From assembly GCA_049999725.1 (NCBI GenBank), contig JBNGIS010035095.1, positions 1-55,622 on the forward strand: a stretch of 55,622 nt of DNA. The letters run 5' to 3'. The DNA comes from Haplomitrium mnioides. Its lineage: Eukaryota > Marchantiophyta > Haplomitriopsida > Calobryales. A program made the translations under genes and the position numbers. Position 1 is the stretch's first letter, and each line of letters begins with the position of its first letter. The notes under the pieces were generated by a model. That model was not told the DNA's origin. It did no database searches and worked only from the letters and a program-made list of their open reading frames with translations. Positions 21,401-31,500 of this stretch are shown piece by piece.

Positions 21401-23985
21401 CGCAGTTCCTTGTCAAAACAGCTGGCGCACATTGTGTCAATGGACTTCAACTTTTCACATGTACGGACTATATTTGGATGCATAACTAACTTCAGACAGA
21501 TACATGAGAGAGGATAGAAAGTGCACCTGAGTTTTCTTATGCAAGTGCTCAGAGTAAGCAAGCTACGGTTGATGTGGCACCCCTCTTTCAGCCTAGCCCC
21601 CTCCGAGAGAGTCTGCGAAGCACGTTCACTCCCAGCAAGGTCCACAAAGTTCTGTGCAGGCGTCAACAATCAAGTCAGCTGTTCTAATGAGCTGCCTACT
21701 ATGAGGTTCAGATCAAATCGTAAAGCCAAAGAGAATCACACACCAGAGTTGCTATAAGAGCGTTTGACATAGTTCCGCAAACCTCTCGCGGAAAACTTTC
21801 TACAGTCTACATTCCAGAACATCGAGTTAGCATCGAAGAATACACATATTTCTCTGAACAAGTCACCGATTTCACCTCCCACAACGCCAGTGAATCGAAT
21901 TGATTGCAACCAAGGAAGATTGTGAGAAGAACAGAATTTGAAATGAACCCCGGACCGACCTTAAGGCAACATGGACGGAGAATACACCGCGCAAGCAACG
22001 GGAACATGTAAAGAGAAAATAGAATACGATACAAATTACATTGAAGTCCCTCGCTGGCCCAAAGCAAGAGAGTGAGAGAGGTACCAATCGAATGATTTGA
22101 TGAGACCGTGAGGACATGTCATTCAACGTTGTCTCTCCGACCTGTCTTTGAGCTACAGACGTGGTAGTTGCAAAATAGAATAGTCAATACTCACAAAAGA
22201 AATGCAGCTTCTAAAAACATTTATTTTATATGTAGAGTTAAAATATCATTGGGAAGCCACAGACGGGCCCTCACCTTCACATATTGCGAGGATCTGCCGT
22301 AAGTGCGAAATGTCACGAACCAGCTCCTCTGTAAGTTTCTCAACGACTGTTCCACGCTGAAAAAGAACCCCATCAAACGGAGGTCAATCTCGTTTGTCTG
22401 GTATTTTTGTCGTTTCGTCCAACATAAAATATTTAAACTTAAAACTGGAGAATACTATAATAGGACAACTTACTTCAGGATCGTCCATAAGCCGCAGGGG
22501 ACCGCTCTCAGAATTTAGAAGGTCCTTCACAATTTCATTGTAAATCTCAAGCGCTGAAACTTTGAGCACATAGTTCCGTTCCCGATCCTGAAGGAAACCA
22601 AAAAAACGTACGCTGCTGATGTCAGCACTCACCATTAAAATTACGATTCAGAATCAGGAACTCGATGCATTGCTCAATTCGTACCATATTCATGTGATCG
22701 TAGATATCAACCACAGCACTCTCCATCACACCCCTCATCGTGAAAGTTTTTCCACTGCTCGTCTGCCCATACGCAAAGATGGTGGCTGTTCAAGTTTCAG
22801 AAGTCAGAATCAAATTGTAGAGTCGGAAAGCTAAAAGAACCTAAACTCGAATATGAGCTGAACCATGCATCATATAAATGACAGTATATACACTTGTAAA
22901 ACAGATTGTACACTACAGCAAAATTACTTGTCAACAGCGGCACAGCTCTCCAAACACAAATGGTTGAGATTTTACATGGACTCACAGTTTAAACCAGTCA
23001 TGGAAGAAAGCGCAACGTCTTTAGCACCTTCCTGATAAACTCGCTGGGTGTGACAATCGGGACCAAAGACCCTATCTGCGACACGGACAAATGTTTCAGA
23101 AGGACAAACAGGAGCACAAAGAATAATTGAGAAAAAAAAGTTGCTAGCAAAAGCAATCAGAAACGCTGCAAAACAGGGCATGAAGCCATAAACTTCGACT
23201 CTCTTGAACAACTGTGTCTAATCTACTATCACTGAAAACTTGTGAAATCTCGATAACTCCTGTGTTTTCTACGATCACATCTCGTTGGAAAAGTGCATTA
23301 TTTCAGCAGCTTGTCTTAATCGACGGAAGAACAAGCTCGATCAAACGACAGCTTCCAAGAAATAGTATGAGGCGACCAACGTAGTGCGAAGCAGTTGCCA
23401 GACTCTTGCTTGANNNNNNNNNNNNNNNNNNNNNNNNNNNNNNNNNNNNNNNNNNNNNNNNNNNNNNNNNNNNNNNNNNNNNNNNNNNNNNNNNNNNNNN
23501 NNNNNNNNNNNNNNNNNNNNNNNNNNNNNNNNNNNNNNNNNNNNNNNNNNNNNNNNNNNNNNNNNNNNNNNNNNNNNNNNNNNNNNNNNNNNNNNNNNNN
23601 NNNNNNNNNNNNNNNNNNNNNNNNNNNNNNNNNNNNNNNNNNNNNNNNNNNNNNNNNNNNNNNNNNNNNNNNNNNNNNNNNNNNNNNNNNNNNNNNNNNN
23701 NNNNNNNNNNNNNNNNNNNNNNNNNNNNNNNNNNNNNNNNNNNNNNNNNNNNNNNNNNNNNNNNNNNNNNNNNNNNNNNNNNNNNNNNNNNNNNNNNNNN
23801 NNNNNNNNNNNNNCGATTGAGGTGTCATTTGCGCACTCCCAATCTTCCGTATCACGCTGAGCCAATTCTTTGCTACTCAATGGTCTCACTCGAACCGTGA
23901 CATAAATTTTTTCTTCTCCGCCCTTGGAAGCCTTGCTACTCCCGTGATGCAACTTTTCGGGAGTTCTCAACACCGCCACGGTCAT
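18451..23985 (-). CDS. NACK-type kinesin-7, gene split by an assembly gap (14 visible exons)
   Basis: Minus-strand exons are 23985-23814 (cut by N), 23075-22986, 22785-22685, 22587-22474, 22356-22275, 22152-22085, 21806-21744, 21651-21527, 21352-21148, 20956-20813, 20628-20497, 20470-19322, 19244-18886 and 18781-18451. The motor begins [13 protein letters not shown]. It has the P-loop [10 protein letters not shown], switch I NDMSSRSH, switch II DLAGSER and [19 protein letters not shown]. The neck reads [14 protein letters not shown], followed by [21 protein letters not shown]. The stalk is coiled coil with several S/T-P sites (SPCSP, NTPPR, NTSPH). The C-terminus has the NACK/DUF3490 domain: [36 protein letters not shown] and IWTDPHD. 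Relatives NACK1/HINKEL bind an MAPKKK and drive phragmoplast expansion in cytokinesis. About 1,050 residues are visible. Part of the motor N-terminus, roughly 25-35 residues, is hidden in the gap. Subfamily-II kinesin-7 is firm; a one-to-one NACK1 assignment is not. Confidence 0.93.
23414..23813. other. Assembly gap (400 N)
   Basis: Exactly 400 N characters fall in the first coding exon or first intron of the kinesin. The left flank (23076-23413) is intron. The right flank is coding. The round number suggests an estimated or padded gap. Confidence 0.99.
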
Positions 23986-24639
23986 GGCTCTCTCTTTGCT
24001 GCGCTTTCAAACTTTCTCTACCTTGATCGCAACTCTTGAATCACAAGCATATCCGCATTGCCACCAGCACCACCAGCCAACAGCAGCAGAGTAGCAAGCA
24101 TTTGCAATCGAACCGTTGCGCTCAGTAGGCAGGGCGAGGTGAGGCAAAGACCCGCTGGTGGCGGGCCCGAAAATTTGAGTTTCCGTCTGATGTGGAGCCA
24201 CGTGGAAACAAAATGTGACTTTGAGCTTGACATGTCAGCAGCCAGCTGTGTCTCGACCCATGTTTCTCGGCCCGGGCCTTGGCACGTCATCTTCGCACCA
24301 GAACGTGTAGGGGTTCAACGGGAGTTAGAACGGTAATGTCCCTGGCGCGTGCGGGTGTGGGTGATAGCCGGTTTGGTATACCTATGCGTCACGGTCAACC
24401 GGTTGTTATTATTTTCCTATTCAATCTTATCGGACGCATAGCAGATATGCGTCCCAGAACAGTTCCCGTCCGTTACTTTCCGTCGACGGGAGTTCCCATC
24501 GACGTGGCCGGCCCCCAGTCGGCTGGCCCGATTTTGTGGAAGGCAAAAAACAAACATCCCTAGATTACGATCTCTGAAGCAGAAGCCGTGCGGTGTCGAA
24601 ATATCGGAACTAGTGCAGCTGAGCTTTTGGTGAACCAAG
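23986..24639. promoter_or_regulatory. Bidirectional promoter between kinesin and OST4
   Basis: The two start codons are head-to-head, with the OST4 5' UTR exon ending near 24639. AACGG cores of the M-phase-specific activator (MSA) type occur at 24317-24321 and 24329-24333 on the plus strand. A stronger form, CAACGGTT, lies on the kinesin sense strand at 24118-24111, about 130 bases upstream of its ATG. A CACGTG G-box lies near 24199. MSA elements bind three-repeat MYB factors and drive G2/M genes including NACK kinesins. Their action here is inferred. Confidence 0.55.
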
Positions 24640-24811
24640 GTGCGAATCGATCTCTGCATTGTTGTAGCTTTCATCTCCTCTCCTTCTACATTTTAATCTC
24701 TGTTTTCTTTTTTCGGCTTTTCGTTTTATTTTGCCCTGCTCTTGCATTGATCGAATTTCAATTGAAACATTTCTCTGTTCGAATTATTCGTGTGGGATAT
24801 TTTTTTTCCAG

Positions 24812-24928
24812 ATGATTGATGATCAAGATCTCGGGTTCTTCGCCAATTTCCTAGGCATTTCCGTGTTTGTTCTGGTGGTCGCTTACCATTATGTAGTTGC
24901 GGTCCCGGCATTGCTCAATGCGGAGTAG
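24812..24928 (+). CDS. OST4: OST4, small subunit of oligosaccharyltransferase (38 aa)
   Basis: The complete 38-codon frame starts [15 protein letters not shown], continues with one hydrophobic helix ([16 protein letters not shown]) and ends LLNAE. This matches plant OST4 almost residue for residue in its first half. OST4 is a single-span ER membrane micro-subunit that stabilises the catalytic STT3 subunit for N-glycosylation. A 172-base intron (24640-24811: donor AAG|GTGCGA, acceptor TTTTTTTTCCAG) ends directly at the ATG, so the 5' UTR is spliced. The gene is single-exon in its coding part and lies head-to-head with the kinesin. Its size makes it easy for gene finders to miss. Confidence 0.9.
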   Translation: MIDDQDLGFFANFLGISVFVLVVAYHYVVAVPALLNAE

Positions 24929-25464
24929 TAGCTTTCCATTATGTGGTTGAGGTCTCGACTTTACTCTCCACGGACTCCTGCAACTCCCAGCTTACCCGTC
25001 GTAATTGTGACGACTCACCTCTTTCCTTCTGTTGGCAGTTTTCATAGCTTGGAGAGCTTTCGTTGGCTTACAGCACCTCGCGCTTGCTTGCTCGTGTGAA
25101 ATTGGCTCCAGCCGTACTGAGAACCTTCACGTTTTAGGAACCCGCTTCCGTGTTCCAAACATTAACGTTTGTTTCAGATCGTGAAGCATAGAAACAGTGG
25201 CAAACGTAGGTCTGTGTACAAACTGGCGGATCTGTGTTTGGTATATAGCGTATGCAAGCTCGAAAAAGTTTTAATCAGGATCCAATGGTTACTGTGATGA
25301 TCCAATCCGTTGGACTTGATTATTGATGTACGTAGACTACAATGCAGCAGCTGGACCAGCGAGTAATTGTATAGTGAAATGTCTGAAGAGTACTTTGGAT
25401 GTTTTGGTTATAAAGACAGTTCCTTTTTGGATCCGACTGGTGCTAATTTTTGCTTATTGAACAG
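24929..25464 (+). promoter_or_regulatory. OST4 3' region and start of the aminopeptidase gene
   Basis: No separate gene was recognised. It should contain the OST4 terminator and the promoter, first exon and initiator ATG of the aminopeptidase. I could not fix that ATG. 'tgcggtcccggcattgctc' at 24898-24916 is loosely echoed at 24945-24965 ('tgaggtctcgactttactc'), a short degenerate direct repeat. Confidence 0.35.
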
Positions 25465-25596
25465 AGTGTATTTGTCCCTGCTGACTCGAATTGTTTGACA
25501 GAGAGCTTGGTCTTCGGTGTCAGGGAAAGGAGCTCCCTCCCTTCAACGGGTCCTGAAAGCGAAACCTTACACCACCTTGAAGGCAAGTTTCTTTCA
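25465..25596 (+). CDS. Probable leader exon of the aminopeptidase
   Basis: Between acceptor TTGAACAG and donor TCA|GTAACT there is a 132-base open frame of 44 codons in phase 0, beginning SVFVPADSN and ending EGKFLS. It would join 26243-26290 (ALGSRLHF to FQPFQ), then GGRPLFGRF in the first conserved exon. The composite resembles an organellar targeting leader. Expression evidence would decide this; a shorter cytosolic form could start at the Met within 26520-26675. Confidence 0.4.
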
Positions 25597-28500
25597 GTAA
25601 CTCCTGTAAATTTGCACTATAAGTGTACGCATTGTGGTTGTATTGAAAAGTGCAAGTGGCATTGAAGATATGTCGTCACTGCAAATTTGCCTACTGGAAC
25701 AACGCATATATCATGTGAAATTCCTTAGATTTGGTTCTAAAGTGAAAACCAAATGAAAATCTGTCATAGATGAAAGTTATCAGGAGCTTTTAGGACAAAA
25801 AGCATGCCTATCATCAAACCAGTACTGTAAGACAATTGAATCGAGGATATGGCTTACCTCAATGTGTGAGGCCTGGAGCTGAAAAGTTTGCCAAAAATCT
25901 TATCCGAACTTGTAATGTTGTACTCCATTATTGTGATCCTCCTTTGTTTTTTTGTTTTTTTTGACCGAAAGCAAACAACTTTATTTACTTTCAAACATCA
26001 AAGGTACAACCGCGGCCAGCAATCAGGCCGAGCGGCAAAACCAACAACCATTCAATCCCTTTCAGGATCTAGCCTTTGATGTTTGTGATCTTCCTTTGTC
26101 CCCAGCTCTGTATCTGTTGTGTATGGTGTATGCAAATGAAGTTTATGCATAATTTAGTCTTACGTAGTTGAACTGTTCGGCGTGTTCTCCTCTCCTGGAG
26201 GTGCCTGATTCGCTTGCTAGCTGAATTTCTTTTGGTTTCCAGGCTCTTGGATCACGATTACACTTTTCCCACAAGTTTCAGCCTTTTCAGGTTGGCTGTT
26301 TTACCTTTACATGTAACTACGTCAAAATTTCAATAGTTTATCTTGAAGTTCTCTCGTTACGTACGAATGACCATGAGATAGTTAGGCTAGTTTAACTATG
26401 AGGGAACATGTACCGGTGGCTCAATATTGTGTAACCAGATGAGCACCTTAAAGAGCTTGAAAGATTCAAAACAAACATGGCACAGGAAGTTTGCTGATTC
26501 TCTTTGCTATTGATGGCAGGGTGGCAGACCACTTTTCGGAAGGTTTAGCTGTACACTTTCAGCTCAACTGTTAAGTCCACCAGCTGCAGAGGTCGCCATG
26601 AAAGAGGCTGTGAAGGAAATCCCGAAGGAAATATTTTTGAAGGATTACAAAGCCCCTGCCTACCACTTTGACAATGTCAGTGATTATGCTTTTAGTCACG
26701 GACAGGCACCATTACTAATGTCTCGATTGAATCAGGGAAACATAATAGAGCTGTGGATTATTTGAAGACTGATGAACTCTTTTAACTGCCAAGATATCCT
26801 TGAAGCTAGACTTGCATACACTGCCATCTCACAACCTTAAGCACTGTATGGTATTGTGGGTACGTTTAACAGGTGAACCTGTCATTTGTGCTGGGAGAAG
26901 AGCTTACAACTGTGCGGTCAAAAATCAGGGTCCTTCCAAAGGTGCAAGGTAACTAGCGTTGCATGTACAAAAATCTACTGTGGTAGGTAGGTCGGCAGTC
27001 AGTGATGCGTAGCTGCTGTTTTAGTCTTCACTAACAAATTTTAGAAGTTTAATGCACCAGAGCCACAATTTATTGCGTGATGTGGACAAAATTTTCAGCT
27101 ACATCCATTCACATGTACATTTGTTGGTTCATTTTCTTGGTAATATGACATATGCTCAGCATTTACAGTGCACTGATGACATTGTGACAGGTGTTACCAG
27201 TCCTTTGGTGCTTGATGGGCAAGATTTAAAACTGCTTCATGTGAAAATCGATGGCAAGGAGATCACGGTGTGATTGTGGTTGTCTTGTTTTTGATTATGT
27301 GTTTTGGTAGTTTTTGTTGTTTCATATATTATTTTGAGTGTGCTAATGATTTGTTGGGGTTTAGGCTGATGAGTACAACTTAACAGCAAAAGAGCTTGTC
27401 CTGCCATCTCCTCCGTCTGAGCCTTTTGATTTGGAAATTGAAGTTGAAATTTATCCTCAAAAGAACACTTCTCTGGAGGTACTTCTCTTGCATACTGTGT
27501 ATTTATCATCAAATGATTGTGAAACATTAACTATAACTATTGTAAATACATGAAAACCTTGGTGTGGACATACCATCAAGAGGTTCTGTCCTGTTTGAAT
27601 AGCAGGGTCTGTACAAGTCATCCGGCAGCATGTTCTGTACACAATGTGAAGCTGTGGCCTTCCGAAGAATCACGTTTTTCCAGGTATAAGATCCGAATAG
27701 ATTCAAATTTCTTGTTCAGGATTCGATTAAAGTAGGATTTAATTATATTATGTAATAGAACATAGTGTAGGCTTGCAGTTTTATTGGTAGGAGTATTGAA
27801 CTGTCCTGTTTGCATTTCAGGATCGGCCAGACGTTATGGGAAAGTTCACTACCCGCATTGAAGCTAATAAGGAGCTGTATCCTATTCTTCTGTCTAATGG
27901 AAATCTTCTTGAGCATGGGGACCTAGATGTGAGTTGACACCTCAACCTACCTATGACTCTGATAAGCTATGAAATTATGTAGACCAAGAAAATTGAACGC
28001 ACTTACATTTCATGCTTAGGATTTATTTTCTTGGACAGGATGGTAAGCACTTCCTATGACTCTGATAGCCTTATTAGACTATTGAAAAAAGATAAGTCAT
28101 GAAATTATATAGATCAAGAAAATTAAATGTACACTTACATTTCATGCTTTGATTTATTTGCTTGGACAGGATGGCAAGCACTTTACTGTGTGGGAAGATC
28201 CATTCAGGAAACCTTCCTACTTGTTTGCGTTGGTTGCTGGAAAACTAGTCTCCCGCGATGATACCTTCACCACTGTTTCTGGGCGAGATGTTCGACTTCG
28301 TATTTGGACTTATGCAGAGGATGTCCCAAAGACGGTCCATGCTATGCATTCTTTAAAGGCTGCAATGAAATGGGATGAGGATGTGAGTTCTTTCAGCCAC
28401 TTGTTCAAACTCTGGAGTGTTTAAACCTTGAATTTGATTCCGAACATTGGTAGTCTGAAGTCATGGACTGACTATAAAGATGAGATTGCTACAGGTTTTT

Positions 28501-31500
28501 GGTTTGGAGTATGATCTGGATCTATTCAACATTGTAGCTGTTCCAGACTTCAATATGTAAGACATCATGCCGTCTACAAAAGCTCATGAACCTCAAGTCA
28601 AATGATTATTTTTTGATATGATTACCAGAAGGGTAATCTTTTTATGATGGAATTATTTTCTGTTAGCTTCTCTGGGTGCTGGTAAGGAAATTGAGTGGAT
28701 TGGAATGAAGAAAAATCGATCGTAAAAGGTGGGAAGTTTAATTAGCCATGTGACAGCAACTTTGCAATTGGCCTCCTTGATTGATCCTTCTTAACGGCAC
28801 AAGAAGTAGCATTTGTAAGCTACAATTATCAAATTGCATGACAAGAGTCATGTGTTACATTTAGCTTTATGAAGGCTCCTCTTCAGGCTTCTCTTATGAT
28901 GCACAGCATATTGCACAGCATATTACATAGGATGCAGCCAACACTTGATGGATCACCTGTATCCTAGTTGAAAGGACTGCTGTCTTTCAGACAGCTTTCT
29001 AATGAAGTCAGTGATTTTGGAACAAAGTTTGTGCTGGCATCCTTCATCACTGAGCCAATCTAGATAATGGAATTGTTCGCAAGCTGAGCAAAGCTGTTGG
29101 CAATGTTGAACGCAGGTGACATGGGTTGCTGCCATGTAGCTGTTTCGACTGGTGACTAAGCTATCTCAAAACTTGCTGAATGGCATGTGCTGTAGGCAGG
29201 CTTATCTCTTCCTCTTTGGGATGTGTTAGGAGACTCATCCTGTAAAATTTGTTTCCTTTGAAGTATGCTACTTCTCCTTACGGGAATCTCAATTGCATGG
29301 GGGTATGGAACCTGGATACTGCTCCACACCAATCTCAGGGATCTTCTGGAACTGCTGAGGTTATTCCTGGCAGATAGGTATCCACCTGTCTGAAGTTGGC
29401 CCTGATCTAGTCTGGCAGAACATGGGTACGAAATTATTTCCCTGTTTAACCACAGGTCTGGAAACTGAGGCCATGGTGGACGGGCCCTCATGTTACTACT
29501 ATGGAATCGTACTCTTTCCACCGTTGCATATGGTTGAAAACAACTACTCTCACTATTTTTTAGGTTAGTTTTACTCTCCACAACTTCATAACTATATTAT
29601 TATTCAGTGACTTTAGCGGATGTTCTGCATCCAAGTAGTCACCAGTGAAGTGCTTCATGTGTCAGGGTGCAGAATGCCTCAATCACTAATCTTTCAGTAG
29701 ACCTCTCTGAGAGTTATTCTGTTGGATGTCTGCTTCACAAAATTAAACCAAAGTGAAAGGAATGATGTTGCAAGTTGATGCTTGAGAGTTGACAGATTTT
29801 GATTAGTTTGGATTCTTGGTAGAGTGCTAGGCATCATCATGACTTTTTCCGTTACTTCTGGAAAGTGGCAGAAACTCAGTACGTAGATTGATCAGGACCT
29901 GCTGTTGGGAACTGACGAAACCAGCAGGAAGTTGTGGCATCTGGTCACTGCTACACAGGAGGAGGCTGAATAGTCTGATCATTTGTGTTTGACACCACAT
30001 TGTGAAGGCTGCACTCTCTGTGTTGCTCAGTTGTGATATATGTAGGTTTTTCCTAGACTATTTCCTAAACTACACTCCTCCCTGTTTGATGTTGGCCCTG
30101 ATCTAGGCTGGCAGAAACATGGGTACGAAATTATTTCCCTGTTTAACCACAGGTCTGGAGGGCGAGGCCATGGTGGACGGGCCCTCATGTTGCTACTATG
30201 GAATTGTACTTTTTTCACCATTGCATATGGTTGAAAACAAGCTGCTACTAACTGTTTTTGTGGTTAGTTTTACTCTCCACATATTCATAACTATATTATT
30301 CAGTGCCTTTAGTGGATGTTCTGCATTCAAGTAGTCACCAGTGATGTGCTTCATGTGCTATGTTCAGGGTGCAGAAGGCCCCAATAACTTACCTTTCAGT
30401 AGACCTCTCTGAGAGTTATTCTGTTGGATTTCTGCTTCACAAAATCAAACTAAAGTGAAAGAAATGACGTTGCAAGCTGATGCTTGAGAGTTGACAGATT
30501 TTGATTAGTTTGGATTCTTGGTGGAGTGCTAGGCGTCGTCATGACTGAGTTTTCCCGTTACTTCTGGAAAGTGGCAGAAACTCAGTACGAAGATTGATCA
30601 GGACCTGCTGTTGGGAACTGACGACACCAGCAGGAAGTTGTGGCAGCTTGTCACTGCTACACATGATGAGGCTGAATAGTCTGATTCTTTGTGTCTGACA
30701 CCACATTGTGAAAGCTGCACTCTATGTGTTGCGCTGTTGTGACGTGTGTAGGTTTTTCCTAGACTATTGCAGCTTCCATTTATTTGTTTTTGTGGTTAGT
30801 TCTACTACTCTCCACAACTTCATAGCTATATTATTCAGTGATTTTAGTGGATGTTCTGCATCCAAGTAGTCACCAGTGATGTGCTGCTTCATGTGCTATG
30901 TTCAGGGTGTAGAAGGCCCCAATCACTAACCTTTCACCAGACCTCTCTGAGAGTTATTCTCTTGGATGTCTGCTTCACAAGATCAAAGTAAAGTGAAATG
31001 AATGATGTCGCAAGCTGATGCTTGAGAGTTGACAGATTTTGATTAGTTTGGATTCTTGCTGGCATTCCAGGTGTCATCATGAATGAGTTTTCCGGTTACT
31101 TCCAGAAAGTGGCAGAAACTCGGTACAAAGATTGATCAGAACCTGCTGTTGGAAACTGATGAAACCTGCTAGCAGGAGATTGTAGCAGCTTGTCACTGCT
31201 ACACATGATGAGGCTGAATAGTCTGAAACTTTGTGTCTGACACCACATTGTGAAGCTGCACTCTAGGTGTTGCACAGTTGTGATGTGTGTAGGTTTTTCC
31301 TAGCCAGTGTAAGTTTCCTACAACTCTCATCACAGTAGCAGGTAGGCCAATCACAGCTTGATGACAGGCAGCTATACACGATACACAATGGAGGCATTGC
31401 TGCCAGGAGTTTCACAAGACTTTGAGCACAGAACCGAACTCATATGGGATAAGCAGAGCATCCCACTATCGCAATAGGTTTTTCAGCACTTTGAAAAAAA

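Noticed and set aside
26942-26948. Earlier donor (AAG|GTGCAA at 26941) for aminopeptidase exon 26873
   Set aside because: It leaves the next exon out of frame. The donor at 26949 (GTAACT) restores PKVQG, matching the family.
29156-30221. Minus-strand open frames in the long intron with a shared segment [13 protein letters not shown]
   Set aside because: The similarity reflects the duplicated DNA segment at 29.4/30.1 kb; no protein family, and stops differ between copies.
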